Below, in pieces: positions 1 to 8,682 of a stretch of DNA of 64,000 nt. Source of the stretch: Corynebacterium yonathiae (GTDB taxonomy: Bacteria; Actinomycetota; Actinomycetes; Mycobacteriales; Mycobacteriaceae); assembly GCF_027570195.1 (NCBI RefSeq), contig NZ_JAKMUZ010000006.1, positions 1 through 64,000 on the forward strand, given 5' to 3'. The notes under the pieces are model-generated. The model was not told the origin of the DNA and ran no database searches. It saw only the letters and a list, made by a program, of their open reading frames with translations. The position numbers and the translations under genes were made by a program. The first letter of the stretch is position 1; every line of letters starts with the position of its first letter.

Positions 1-100
1 CCGTTTTCGGGGTGGGTTAGTTTCCGCGCTTTGCATGCCGCTTTTGGCGACGCTTATCTATAGGCAATTCAATTCAAAGCGGTGTGAATTTTTTGGGGGG

Positions 101-117
101 TGGTAGTAGTGCTACCA
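101..117. promoter_or_regulatory. Short inverted repeat upstream of the citrate-type transporter
   Basis: TGGTAG, five bases, CTACCA: six-base arms that match perfectly, placed about 80 bases before the transporter start. The shape suits a dimeric repressor or activator site. No regulator gene lies in view and the binding protein is unknown. The upstream 100 bases show no gene. Confidence 0.35.
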
Positions 118-143
118 ATGGCTAGGGTTTAATCTGAGTCACA

Positions 144-176
144 CCCGCCTATCTTTGTCGCATGCGACATGGCGGG
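144..176 (+). promoter_or_regulatory. Nested palindrome in the transporter leader
   Basis: A perfect 14-base palindrome, TGTCGCATGCGACA, lies at 156-169 and is enclosed by a second pair of arms, CCCGCC at 144-149 and GGCGGG at 171-176. It ends about 15 bases before the ribosome binding site AAGGAG of the transporter gene. It could be an operator or a leader hairpin that controls ribosome access; sequence alone does not tell which. Confidence 0.45.
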
Positions 177-199
177 CTGTCGATTTATGAAGGAGCACT

Positions 200-1564
200 A
201 TGCAGACCCCGCTCGGGCTCACGGTCGTGGGCCTCATCATTATCTTCGTGACGGTGGGAATTTTAATCCGCGGCCGGGTAAATCCCATCATTCCCATGAC
301 ATTGGTACCCGTAGTCGGTGCCTTAGTGTGCGGATTTGGTCTAGGTGAAATTTCTGACTTTTTCAGCGAAGGCTTAAGTTCCGTCATCAACGTTGTGGTG
401 ATGTTTATCTTTGCCATCATCTTCTTTGGCATATTGCAAGATGTTGGCCTGTTTACCCCGGTTATCCGCGCGCTCATCAAGGCCACCCGCGGAAAAATCA
501 TGGCCGTAACGTTGGGTACTGCGGCGATTGGCATAGTGGCGCACCTCGATGGGTCTGGTTCTACCACCTTCCTTATCACCATCCCCGCGCTACTCCCGCT
601 CTATCGTGCGCTGAATATGTCGCGCTACGTGCTTATCACCATTGTGGCGATGGCCGCTTCCGTAATGAATATGATTCCTTGGGGAGGCCCGCTTGGCCGG
701 GCTGGTGCCGTGGTCGATCAAGAGCCCAATGCTATCTGGGTGCAGCTTCTACCTATTCAAGGCGTAGCGATTGTGTTGGTATTCATTTTGGCTGCGCTTT
801 TGGGATGGAAGGAACAGCGCCGTGTGGCGACTTTGCGGGAAAGCGGCGAAATAGCAGGCAGCACCGCAGTAGACGTTAATGAATTGGCCGAGGAATTCGC
901 AGCTGCACAGGTGCGCGAACAACATAAATTGGGATACCACTTTCGCACCGGACGCTGGGTTACCGTGGTCAACATCGTGGTTGCTCTCGCGGTCTTAGTT
1001 GCTCTGCTATCCGGTGTAGTCCCGCCCGCCCCAGCTTTCCTCGTCGCCACCACGATTGCCCTGGCCATTAACTTCAGTGGTCCCATGGAACAAGGCGAGG
1101 CCCTGCGGCGTCATGCGCCTAATGCATTGGCCATGGCAGGCGTCATTCTTGCGGCGGCGATGTTCCTTGGCGTTCTCAATGAAACGAAGATGCTCGAAGA
1201 GATTGCCCTGACCCTAGTCAACGTCTTGCCGGAGGGCGTCGCACCGCATCTGCACGTCATCGTGGGTTTCTTTGGTGTACCGCTTGACTTGTTGACCTCG
1301 ACGGACGCCTATTACTTCTCGGTCCTTCCCATTGTCCAGGAAACCGTAGAAAGCTTTGGGGTCAGTGGTATGGGAGCGGCCTGCGCGCTCATCATTGGCA
1401 ACGTGGTGGGCACCTTCGTCTCGCCCTTCTCGCCCGCATTATGGCTGGCGTTGGGGCTCGCGGAAGGTCAGATGGGTAAATATCTCAAGCTGGCTTTCCC
1501 CATTGCGTGGCTATTTTCCGCCAGCTTGGTCGCCGTAGCGCTGTTTACGGGAATGCTGGCGTAG
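200..1564 (+). CDS. CitMHS-family citrate/dicarboxylate transporter
   Basis: A 454-aa integral membrane protein with about a dozen hydrophobic segments and a central charged cytoplasmic loop near residues 195-245. The pattern and the segments with GSTTFLIT near residue 118 and PWGGPLGRAG near 156 are typical of the CitMHS family, which imports citrate, often as a metal-citrate complex, with protons. The ATG has a strong AAGGAG seven bases upstream. It stands alone: upstream is a palindromic leader, and downstream a tRNA on the other strand. No two-component citA/citB pair is in the window, so control may rest on the leader. Family assignment is firm; the exact substrate (citrate, another tricarboxylate) is inferred. 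Confidence 0.85.
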   Translation: MQTPLGLTVVGLIIIFVTVGILIRGRVNPIIPMTLVPVVGALVCGFGLGEISDFFSEGLSSVINVVVMFIFAIIFFGILQDVGLFTPVIRALIKATRGKIMAVTLGTAAIGIVAHLDGSGSTTFLITIPALLPLYRALNMSRYVLITIVAMAASVMNMIPWGGPLGRAGAVVDQEPNAIWVQLLPIQGVAIVLVFILAALLGWKEQRRVATLRESGEIAGSTAVDVNELAEEFAAAQVREQHKLGYHFRTGRWVTVVNIVVALAVLVALLSGVVPPAPAFLVATTIALAINFSGPMEQGEALRRHAPNALAMAGVILAAAMFLGVLNETKMLEEIALTLVNVLPEGVAPHLHVIVGFFGVPLDLLTSTDAYYFSVLPIVQETVESFGVSGMGAACALIIGNVVGTFVSPFSPALWLALGLAEGQMGKYLKLAFPIAWLFSASLVAVALFTGMLA

Positions 1565-1569
1565 CTATG

Positions 1570-1596
1570 AAAAAGGCCCGCAGCAAAGCTGCGGGC
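1570..1596 (-). terminator. Rho-independent terminator after tRNA-Pro
   Basis: Nine-base perfect stem GCCCGCAGC/GCTGCGGGC (1576-1584 and 1588-1596) with a three-base loop. Read on the minus strand the hairpin is followed by five T, so it ends the tRNA transcript; it also lies just after the transporter stop on the plus strand. Confidence 0.75.
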
Positions 1597-1599
1597 TGA

Positions 1600-1676
<77 letters not shown>

Positions 1677-1754
1677 GCGTTCCGCCTTGAAAAGCGGTAC
1701 TCGGATACTTTAACGCAACCTGAGCGCAATCAACAAAACGGCAGGTGGCTGGGT

Positions 1755-2645
1755 TTAGACCTTCTCGGTGATTTTCAGCAGTGTGGCGGAAGGCCGGCAG
1801 AAGATGCGTACGGGAGCAAATTTGGAGGTGCCCAAGCCATTGGAGACGTGCATCTTCATTGGGCCGAAATCATGGAGGCCCTGCACGCGGTCGCGATCGA
1901 TGCCGCAATTGGTCACCAGCGCACGGGATCCAGGCAGGCAAATTTGGCCGCCGTGGGTGTGGCCAGACAGCGAGAGCTGATAGCCGTCGGCCGCGAATTT
2001 CTCCAGCACGCGGGGTTCGGGAGCGTGGAGGAGAGCTAAGGACAAGTCGGCATCCTCGTTGGGCGGACCCGCGATTTCGGAGTAGTCATCCAGATCGTGG
2101 TGTGGATCGTCCACGCCAGCGGCGGCGAGGCGGACATTTCCCACCTTGAATTCATGCCGGGCCTGGTTGGCATCGCGCCAGCCATGCTCTAAAAATGCGG
2201 CGCGCATACCGCGCCAGGGCAGATCTACATAGGAGGGTTCGCGCTTTTTGCCCAGCAGGTACTTGAAGGGATTGACCGGCTGTGGAGCCCAGTAGTCATT
2301 GGTACCGAAGACGAAGAGACCGGGCCGGGCCAGCAGTGGACCGAGAGCACGCAGCGTATCGGGTACGGCCTGCTGATCGGAGAGATTATCGCCGGTGTTG
2401 ACTACGAGGTCCGGCTCCAAGGCGTCGAGGGCGGAGACCCAGGCAATCTTGGTCTCTTGGCCCGGAATCATGTGCAGATCAGAAAGGTGGAGCAGCCGAA
2501 ATTCCGGCTTGCCACGCAGGGCGCCCTTGGGCAGGAGAGGGAGCGTATATTCCTTGAGCTCGAATTTGGTCAGTTCGCTATAGCCCCAGGCCGCGGCGCC
2601 CAGGCCCGCAGCGGTGAGGCCGCCAAGAATACGTAAAAGTTTCAC
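1755..2645 (-). CDS. Membrane-anchored metallophosphoesterase
   Basis: A 296-aa calcineurin-like phosphoesterase. Metal-binding motifs appear in order: DLH at 56-58, GDN at 85-87, GTND at 114-117 and GHTHGGQ near 230. The N-terminus has one hydrophobic segment (residues 5-20), so it is probably tethered to the membrane as in YkuE-like enzymes. The GTG at 2645 is preferred because AGGTAGGG sits eight bases before it; a GTG at 2654 gives three more residues. Gene order next to the penicillin-binding protein matches M. tuberculosis Rv3683-ponA2. Substrate unknown. Confidence 0.85.
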   Translation of the reverse strand: MKLLRILGGLTAAGLGAAAWGYSELTKFELKEYTLPLLPKGALRGKPEFRLLHLSDLHMIPGQETKIAWVSALDALEPDLVVNTGDNLSDQQAVPDTLRALGPLLARPGLFVFGTNDYWAPQPVNPFKYLLGKKREPSYVDLPWRGMRAAFLEHGWRDANQARHEFKVGNVRLAAAGVDDPHHDLDDYSEIAGPPNEDADLSLALLHAPEPRVLEKFAADGYQLSLSGHTHGGQICLPGSRALVTNCGIDRDRVQGLHDFGPMKMHVSNGLGTSKFAPVRIFCRPSATLLKITEKV

Positions 2646-2678
2646 GGCTACCACCCTACCTGGCGTACATTGATAGGC

Positions 2679-3143
2679 ATGAGCGAGCTAAAACAAACCA
2701 TCCGTGCAGATCTGAAAACCGCAATGAAGGCGAAGGAGAAGCAGCGCACCAGCGCCATCCGTGCCTTGTTGGCTGCCATCCAGGCCGAGGAAACCAATGG
2801 CTCCCGGCACGAGCTGGAGGACGCCGACATCCTTAAGGTCATTGCGCGCGAAATTAAAAAGCGCCGCGAGTCCGCCGAGGTCTATGCGGAAAATGGGCGT
2901 CCAGAGTTGGCTGAAGCCGAGCTTGCCGACGTCCCCTTCTTCGAGGCCTACCAGCCCCGCCAGCTAGACGACTCCGAGCTGCAGGCCTTGGTAAAGGAAT
3001 CCATTGCAGAGGTTGAGGCCGAAAACGGCGAAGCACCCACCATGAAGCAGATGGGTGCAGTAATGAAGGTGGCCAATGCTAAGGCTGCCGGCCAGGCGGA
3101 CGGCAAGCGCCTATCCGCGGAGGTCAAGGCCCAGCTGAGCTAA
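2679..3143 (+). CDS. GatB/YqeY domain protein
   Basis: A 154-aa protein of the YqeY family, a stand-alone version of the tail domain of the GatB amidotransferase subunit. Visible family features are the charged helical N-terminus with KAKEKQRTSAIRALLAAI, the segment VIAREIKKRRESAEVY, and the glycine-containing end MGAVMKVANAKAAGQADGKR. The role is not established; tRNA-related activity is suspected from the domain. It is divergent from the metallophosphoesterase with only about 33 bases between. ATG at 2679 is chosen over an in-frame TTG at 2670. Confidence 0.9.
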   Translation: MSELKQTIRADLKTAMKAKEKQRTSAIRALLAAIQAEETNGSRHELEDADILKVIAREIKKRRESAEVYAENGRPELAEAELADVPFFEAYQPRQLDDSELQALVKESIAEVEAENGEAPTMKQMGAVMKVANAKAAGQADGKRLSAEVKAQLS

Positions 3144-3170
3144 AGCGGGCGAGACCGTAACGGGTGGAGC

Positions 3171-5675
3171 CTAGCGGCCAAGTAGGCTGCGGATATCGTT
3201 GGCAAAATTATCGATATCCTCTTGGCGGATGCCAAAGTCCTCTGGCGAGAACCCACCGCGACCGCCACCGCCGTTGCCATTTCCACCGCCTGTACCGCCA
3301 GTTGAGCGGCCCGGGTTAGTAGCGCCGTCGGCAGCACCGCCGCCGGTGCTATTTTGTGCGCCGGTGGAGTTAGCGTCGGCCACGCCGGAGGAGGGGGATT
3401 GGGAGGCCCCGGCGCCGTCGGAAAGCTGCAGCGTAATCTCCGCGCCCTTCTTCTTTCCGTCCTTGCCGGTAATGGCGCGCACCACGCGGCCATAAGGCAC
3501 ATCGCCGCCTATCACGCGGGAGGTTTTCACCACGTAGCCCTTTGACTCCAAGGCTTGGCGCGCCTCGGCCTCGGATTTGCCCCGCAGGCTATCCAAGGTC
3601 TTATCGGCCGTGGTGCCGTTGTCGTATTTCTTGTCGTAATTAGGCAGTCCGGCCTTGGTTGCTATGGGCAACTGCGAGGCCATGCTGAAGAAGGTCTGCG
3701 CCGGCTCCAAACCACCATAGAGGTTGCCCCAACCCGCGCACTGGCGTACTGGTCCGGTACACAGTGGGACGGTGGAAGTGCCGTCGTTATAGATATAAGG
3801 CGCTGCGGAAATGCCCTCGTTGAATCCCAGGAAAGCAGAGGATTGGTTGGACTCGGTGGTACCGGTCTTGGCCGCGATTGGGCTGGAATAGCCGGCTGCC
3901 TGGGCTGCATCCTTGGCCGTGCCCTGCTTGGCGTCTTCGGATAGGGCATTGCTCATGGCGCGGGCGACGCCCTTATCTACTGCTTGCTCGCACGGGGTTT
4001 CCTTCAGGTAGACCTCATTGCCTTCCTTATCCGTGACCTGGGAGATAGGGTTGGGCTCGCACCATTTACCATCCGCAGCCAGCGTGGCGCCTACATTGGA
4101 TAGCTCCAGCGGGTTGACCTGGTCCGGGCCTAGGGTAAAGGAACCCGAATTGGCTTCCTTAGTGTGCTGGGCAATCGAGGTGTCCTTATCAAAGCTGCCC
4201 TTATCATCATAGGAGCGCAGACCTAAGCGCACGGCCATATCAACGATGGGAGCCACGCCTACCTGCTCCGTGAGCTTGATAAACGGCGTATTGGGTGAGT
4301 GTGCCAGCGCTTCTTGCAGCGTCATCGTGGCCTTGTAGGAGCCGGCGTTTTCCACGCAGTAGCGGTTGGCCGGGCATCCTTCAGCGCCGCCATGGCCCAG
4401 GCCTTCTGCCTCATAGCGGGTGGGTACGTCCACGGTATTTTTGATGCCGTAGCCTGCCTCGAGTGCGGCCGCGGCGGTAAAGACTTTAAAAACCGAACCT
4501 GCGCCATTGCCCACCAGGGAATAGGGCTGCGGCAAGATGGTCTCATTTTTATCTAGGTCTAGGCCATAGTCACGGGAGGAGACCATGGCCAGCACCTTGC
4601 GGTCCGATTTGCTGGGCTTGATGACGTTCATGACCTCGGCCACGCCTTGCGCGTCTGGGCTGGTGTGGCTTTGCACGGACTGAAGCGCCTTATCCTGCAC
4701 CGTTGGGTCCAGTGTGGTCTTGATGGTGTAGCCGCCGCGTGCCAGTTGCTCCTCGCTAATACCTTTCTTATTCAGGTACTTTAGTACATAATCGCAAAAG
4801 AAACCGCGGTCGCCTGCGCCGATACAGCCATTGGCAAGCGTCTTGGGCTTCTTGCCGACGCCCAGCTTCTCCTCCTTATACTTATCCGCTTCCTGCTGCT
4901 CGATATGGCCGTTCTCCGCCATGGATTGCAGGACCAGATTGCGTCGCTGGGTTACTTCCTCGGCATTGGTATAGGGGTTGAGGCGTTCAGAGGATTGGAC
5001 CATGCCGGCCAGCATCGCTGCTTGCGGTACCGTCAGCTCGGAAGCATGCGTGCCAAAGTAGGTGCGGGCCGCTGCTTCGACGCCATACGCATGGTTACCA
5101 AAGGACACCAAGTTGAGATAGTTGGTGAGGATTTCATCCTTATCTAGCTCTTCATCCATCTTGGTGGCCATGCGCATCTCGCGCAGCTTGCGGGCTATGG
5201 ATTGCTCGGTGGCTGCGGCGCGTTCTTCATCAGTGGTGGCAGAGACCAGCAATAAGTAGTTTTTTACGTACTGCTGATCGATGGTGGAAGCGCCCTGGGA
5301 GACGCCGCCTGAGGTCAGGTTGGTCCACAGGGCGCGAAAATTGCCCTGGAAGTCCACGCCTTCATGTTCATAAAAACGTTCGTCCTCAATGGAGACGATG
5401 GCGTCTTTCATGGCTGAGGAAATCTTCTTGCTCTCCACCGGGTGACGGCGCTGGCTGAAGACATAGGCCATGTTTTTGCCCTTGGCGTCCTTGATCGTGG
5501 TTACGCCAGGGATATTGCCGGCGGTCAGATCTTGCAGGTCAGATTGCATGGTTTCGTTAGTGCGGGCAATCGCCACCCCGGAAATGCCCGCAAAGGGGGC
5601 AAGAGCCAGGGCGATAAGCGCACCTACCAAGACCGTGGACAGGGCTATCTTGGCCAAAGATTTGAAGACAGTCAC
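3171..5675 (-). CDS. ponA: Class A penicillin-binding protein (bifunctional) with PASTA domain
   Basis: About 834 aa. It polymerises and cross-links peptidoglycan outside the membrane. One N-terminal membrane anchor (about 10-35) precedes a GT51 glycosyltransferase domain with the catalytic glutamate in EDERFYEHEGVD (97-108). The transpeptidase domain shows SVFK at 394-397 (acylated serine 394), SPN at 460-462 and KTGT at 602-605. A single PASTA domain (about 692-755) is followed by a glycine- and asparagine-rich, disordered tail ending in a charged helix. The neighbour WhiB gene is divergent, as for ponA2-whiB4 in M. tuberculosis and the matching C. glutamicum locus. Start is GTG at 5675 or TTG at 5681; neither has a clear ribosome site. 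Confidence 0.95.
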   Translation of the reverse strand: MTVFKSLAKIALSTVLVGALIALALAPFAGISGVAIARTNETMQSDLQDLTAGNIPGVTTIKDAKGKNMAYVFSQRRHPVESKKISSAMKDAIVSIEDERFYEHEGVDFQGNFRALWTNLTSGGVSQGASTIDQQYVKNYLLLVSATTDEERAAATEQSIARKLREMRMATKMDEELDKDEILTNYLNLVSFGNHAYGVEAAARTYFGTHASELTVPQAAMLAGMVQSSERLNPYTNAEEVTQRRNLVLQSMAENGHIEQQEADKYKEEKLGVGKKPKTLANGCIGAGDRGFFCDYVLKYLNKKGISEEQLARGGYTIKTTLDPTVQDKALQSVQSHTSPDAQGVAEVMNVIKPSKSDRKVLAMVSSRDYGLDLDKNETILPQPYSLVGNGAGSVFKVFTAAAALEAGYGIKNTVDVPTRYEAEGLGHGGAEGCPANRYCVENAGSYKATMTLQEALAHSPNTPFIKLTEQVGVAPIVDMAVRLGLRSYDDKGSFDKDTSIAQHTKEANSGSFTLGPDQVNPLELSNVGATLAADGKWCEPNPISQVTDKEGNEVYLKETPCEQAVDKGVARAMSNALSEDAKQGTAKDAAQAAGYSSPIAAKTGTTESNQSSAFLGFNEGISAAPYIYNDGTSTVPLCTGPVRQCAGWGNLYGGLEPAQTFFSMASQLPIATKAGLPNYDKKYDNGTTADKTLDSLRGKSEAEARQALESKGYVVKTSRVIGGDVPYGRVVRAITGKDGKKKGAEITLQLSDGAGASQSPSSGVADANSTGAQNSTGGGAADGATNPGRSTGGTGGGNGNGGGGRGGFSPEDFGIRQEDIDNFANDIRSLLGR

Positions 5676-5819
5676 GCCCAATACACTACGTGGTCGGCCT
5701 TGGTAGGTGGAAGATCACTCGCACCCCCTAAAGTGTGACGTGTTAGACAATCTTCTGCCTGGATGAATAGACTGAGGTGCGTTACATAGTATTCCGTCTG
5801 GGAAGGAGCACACTCACCC

Positions 5820-6143
5820 ATGACCGTTCGTGTGAAGACTGCTGGAATGTCTAATACAGCCCGAAATCCCGAGCGTGGTGAGTGGGTTACCCAGGCTAAA
5901 TGCCGCAAGGGTGACCCGGATGCCCTATTTGTGCGCGGTGCAGAACAGCGCAAGGCGGCTGTCATTTGTCGCCACTGCCCGGTGCTCAACGAATGCCGCG
6001 CCGATGCTCTGGATAATCGCGTCGAGTTCGGCGTTTGGGGCGGGCTGACCGAGCGTCAGCGCCGTGCCCTGCTGCGTAAGAACCCCCACATTACCGACTG
6101 GGCGCACTACTTGGCCGAGGGCGGCGAGCTCGTCGGGATTTAA
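5820..6143 (+). CDS. whcA: WhiB-family iron-sulfur regulator (WhcA/WhiB4-like)
   Basis: A 107-aa redox-responsive transcription factor. Four cysteines that would hold a [4Fe-4S] cluster are at 28, 50, 53 and 59 (pattern C...CxxCxxxxxC), followed by the G-V-W-G-G turn at 71-75 and a basic DNA-contact segment ERQRRALLRK. AAGGAG lies ten bases before the ATG. It is divergent from the penicillin-binding protein gene, the arrangement known for whiB4 and for C. glutamicum whcA, which acts as a negative factor in oxidative stress. The family is certain; the WhcA name rests on position. Confidence 0.88.
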   Translation: MTVRVKTAGMSNTARNPERGEWVTQAKCRKGDPDALFVRGAEQRKAAVICRHCPVLNECRADALDNRVEFGVWGGLTERQRRALLRKNPHITDWAHYLAEGGELVGI

Positions 6144-6188
6144 GAATTTAGACGGCGTGGGGCGTGTTTAATAGATAGAATAGGCCCT

Positions 6189-6347
6189 ATGACTAAATGG
6201 GAATACGCAACCGCACCTGTCCTTACCCACGCCACCAAGCAGATCCTCGATTCTTGGGGTGAAGACGGCTGGGAACTGGTCACCGTCACCCCGGGCCCTA
6301 ACCCGGAAAACGTGGTGGCCTATTTCAAGCGCGAGGTGGCAGAGTAA
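6189..6347 (+). CDS. Small DUF4177-like protein
   Basis: A 52-aa protein starting MTKWEYATAPVLTHATKQ, with the GEDGWELVTVTP core that marks this small actinobacterial family. Its TAA is followed directly by the ATG of the RidA gene, so the two are translationally coupled. M. tuberculosis has a matching short gene (Rv3678A) before its RidA homologue. Function unknown. The conserved position and coupling make it a real gene despite its size. Confidence 0.85.
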   Translation: MTKWEYATAPVLTHATKQILDSWGEDGWELVTVTPGPNPENVVAYFKREVAE

Positions 6348-6806
6348 ATGGGCTTTCATGCTCGCTTGCGGGAGCTGGGGTACGAGCTACCGGGCGTCGC
6401 CAAGCCGCTAGCCTCCTATGTGCCGGCCGTGCGCGTGGGTAATCAGGTCTGGACCTCGGGCCAGCTCCCCTTGGTGGAAGGTGCCTTGCCGTTGACCGGT
6501 AAGGTCGGTGCCGATCTCACCACGGAGCAGGCCCAGGAACAGGCTCGCATCGCGGCGCTGAATGCGCTCGCAGCCATCGATGCCGAGGTGGGCCTGGATA
6601 ATATTTCCCGCGTGGTAAAAATCGTGGGGTTCGTGGCCTCTGACCCGGACTTTGAAGATCAGCCGGTTGTGATCAACGGTGCCTCCGATTTCATCGGTGA
6701 CGTCTTTGGGGACGCCGGCACGCATGCTCGCTCCGCCGTGGGTGTGGCTGCGTTGCCTAAGAACGCGCCGGTAGAGATCGAACTAATCGTAGAAATCGCT
6801 GCTTGA
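6348..6806 (+). CDS. RidA/YjgF-family protein
   Basis: A 152-aa member of the RidA superfamily. Classical RidA deaminates reactive enamine/imine intermediates from pyridoxal-phosphate enzymes; this longer subgroup (with AVRVGNQVWTSGQLP near 26-40 and AVGVAALPKNAPVEIELI near the end) keeps the trimeric fold but I cannot see the classical arginine in the usual RxAVxV form, since the segment reads HARSAVGVAAL. It starts immediately after the 52-aa gene and is followed 18 bases later by an MBL hydrolase in the same direction. Specific activity unknown. Confidence 0.85.
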   Translation: MGFHARLRELGYELPGVAKPLASYVPAVRVGNQVWTSGQLPLVEGALPLTGKVGADLTTEQAQEQARIAALNALAAIDAEVGLDNISRVVKIVGFVASDPDFEDQPVVINGASDFIGDVFGDAGTHARSAVGVAALPKNAPVEIELIVEIAA

Positions 6807-6824
6807 TCGGATAGGCTAGTAACT

Positions 6825-7640
6825 ATGGAGCACCCTGCATATAGTCAATTGCGTCCCGTCAGCCAATCCGTTGGCGTTGTCCTTTGCGATAATCCCAGCT
6901 ACACCGCTCTTGAGGGTACGAATACCTGGATTATTCGCGCCGCTGAAGACTCTCGGGCGATCGTCGTGGATCCCGGTCCCGAGGACGAAGGCCATCTCAA
7001 CGTTGTGCACCGCAACGCAGGCGAGGTGGCTTTGATTTTGATTACCCACCGCCATGATGACCATGCTTCAGGAGCGCAGCGCTTGCGGCAGATGACCGGC
7101 GCCCCCATCCGTGCCTTCGATCCGAGCTACTGCAATGGTGCTGAGGCTCTCCAGGATGGTGAGCATATCTCCCTCGATGGCATTACCCCGCGTCTCGAGG
7201 TAGTTCACTCTCCGGGCCATACCGCGGATTCCACCTGCTTTTTCGTGTGGAGTGGTGAAGTAGAAAACTCTCGCCTTGAGGGCATCATTTCCGGCGACAC
7301 CATCGCCGGCCGCCACACCGTCCTCCTTTCGGAAACGGACGGTAACTTGGCCGACTACTTGCAGACCCTGGATACCCTAGAAGAGCGAGGCAAAGACATC
7401 GCGCTGTTCCCAGGGCACGGTCCGGACCTGGATGACACCTCCCAGGTGGCTCGCAAGTACATTGACCGCCGCCATTACCGCCTGAGCCAGATCAAGGAGA
7501 TCCGCTCCCGCCTGGGTGAGGACGTAGATCTCAATACCCTGGTCAATGAAATGTATGACGATGTGGATCCGGTGTTACGCCACGCTGCGGAGCAGTCCAC
7601 ACGCACCGCGCTGAAGTACTTGGATGGTGAGGCTAAATAA
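6825..7640 (+). CDS. MBL-fold metallohydrolase
   Basis: A 271-aa metallo-beta-lactamase-fold enzyme with the zinc motif HRHDDH (75-80), a second histidine in HSPGHTADS near 130-137, aspartate in SGDTIAG near 158, and GHG near 196. The C-terminal helical region (EIRSRLGEDVD...) resembles the LACTB2/RNase-like subgroup. It closes the whcA-downstream run and corresponds in position to M. tuberculosis Rv3677c, just before the cAMP receptor. Substrate unknown. Confidence 0.88.
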   Translation: MEHPAYSQLRPVSQSVGVVLCDNPSYTALEGTNTWIIRAAEDSRAIVVDPGPEDEGHLNVVHRNAGEVALILITHRHDDHASGAQRLRQMTGAPIRAFDPSYCNGAEALQDGEHISLDGITPRLEVVHSPGHTADSTCFFVWSGEVENSRLEGIISGDTIAGRHTVLLSETDGNLADYLQTLDTLEERGKDIALFPGHGPDLDDTSQVARKYIDRRHYRLSQIKEIRSRLGEDVDLNTLVNEMYDDVDPVLRHAAEQSTRTALKYLDGEAK

Positions 7641-7655
7641 GTAGTATCTCCATTC

Positions 7656-7692
7656 GCCCCTCCTCCTGACACTGCGGGAAGAGGGGCTTAAT
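7656..7692 (+). terminator. Terminator after the MBL gene
   Basis: Arms GCCCCTC (7656-7662) and GAGGGGC (7681-7687) followed by TTAATTA. Placed 15 bases after the MBL stop. Confidence 0.6.
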
Positions 7693-7741
7693 TATGCCCA
7701 GGGCTGGTGATGCCGCGCAAACGCGGTGAAAACCAGCGAAA

Positions 7742-7757
7742 CCCCGCCGCAGCGGGG
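7742..7757 (-). terminator. Hairpin after glxR
   Basis: CCCCGC, CGCA loop, GCGGGG; read on the minus strand the stem is followed by TTTC. It lies about 20 bases beyond the glxR stop and is the likely end of that transcript. Confidence 0.55.
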
Positions 7758-7775
7758 TGATGAGCTGGCCTGAGG

Positions 7776-8459
7776 TTAGCGAGCGCGGCGAGCGAGGTGC
7801 TCGGTATCGACGATGAGCACGGACTTACCCTCGAGGCGGATCCAGCCGCGGTGTGCAAAGGTAGCGAGCGCCTTGTTGACGGTCTCACGGGAAGCGCCGA
7901 CCAGCTGGGCAATCTCTTCCTGAGTGAGATCGTGGTTTACACGCAGAGCGCTGCCTTCCTGGACGCCGAAGCGGTTAGCCAGCTGCAGCAAGGTCTTTGC
8001 CACGCGGCCCGGAACATCGGTGAAGATGAGATCGGCCAGGTTGGCATTGGTACGGCGCAAGCGGCGAGCCAGTACACGCAGTAGCTGCTGCGCGATTTCG
8101 GGGTGGTCACCTACCCACTTCTTGAGCAGCTCGGAGTTCATGGTGGCTGCCTGAACCTCTGTCACGCATACTGCGGAGGAGGTGCGCGGGCCCGGATCGA
8201 AGATGGATAGCTCGCCGAACATATCGGACGGCCCCATGACAGTCAGGAGGTTTTCGCGGCCATCCGGAGCGTGGCGGGCGAGCTTAATCTTGCCCGAGGT
8301 GATGATGTACAAACGGTCACCAGGCTCGCCTTCGTCGAAGATGGTGGTTCCGCGCGGGTAGCGCACGGTCTCCATCTGCTCGATTAGATGCTGCACTGCA
8401 ACGGGATCAACGCCTTGGAAGATTCCGGCGCGGGAGAGGATGTCCTGTACGCCTTCCAC
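7776..8459 (-). CDS. glxR: cAMP-responsive global regulator GlxR (CRP/FNR family)
   Basis: A 227-aa CRP-type regulator. The cyclic-nucleotide domain fills the first 120 residues, with the phosphate-binding cassette [16 protein letters not shown] near 82-97; the C-terminal winged helix shows [21 protein letters not shown] near 175-195, the recognition helix. GlxR binds TGTGA-N6-TCACA sites at a large share of corynebacterial promoters. GTG start with AGGAG ten bases upstream. Flanked by nth and the MBL gene as in M. tuberculosis Rv3676. The adenylate cyclase that can make its ligand lies 20 kb away in this window. Confidence 0.97.
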   Translation of the reverse strand: MEGVQDILSRAGIFQGVDPVAVQHLIEQMETVRYPRGTTIFDEGEPGDRLYIITSGKIKLARHAPDGRENLLTVMGPSDMFGELSIFDPGPRTSSAVCVTEVQAATMNSELLKKWVGDHPEIAQQLLRVLARRLRRTNANLADLIFTDVPGRVAKTLLQLANRFGVQEGSALRVNHDLTQEEIAQLVGASRETVNKALATFAHRGWIRLEGKSVLIVDTEHLARRAR

Positions 8460-8559
8460 GTTTTACTCCTTGGATGTCGACTACGAAAGTCCATAGATGA
8501 GCCTGTGCCACATCTGGGTGCGGTCTTTCATGCACTCGACAATGCGGAACAAGCGGGGT

Positions 8560-8588
8560 CACTGTGTAACGCATTTCATCTTACAGTG
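8560..8588. promoter_or_regulatory. Inverted repeat upstream of glxR
   Basis: CACTGTGTAA at 8560-8569 faces TTACAGTG at 8581-8588. Nearby GTGA-N7-TCAC at 8613-8627 resembles a GlxR box but has one base too many in the spacer. These lie 100-170 bases before the glxR start, in the promoter region, and could serve autoregulation. The rest of 8460-8682 shows no gene. Confidence 0.3.
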
Positions 8589-8682
8589 TAATTGGTCACT
8601 TTTGGTATTTTAGTGAATATTTGTCACAGTATAGAAACTCTGATCGTGCTAAAGGCACGATTCCGGCCAGCAGGTTTGCTGC

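Noticed and set aside
8613-8627. GTGA-N7-TCAC near glxR as a GlxR box
   Set aside because: The spacer has seven bases rather than the six of the GlxR site, so it is noted only within the repeat entry.
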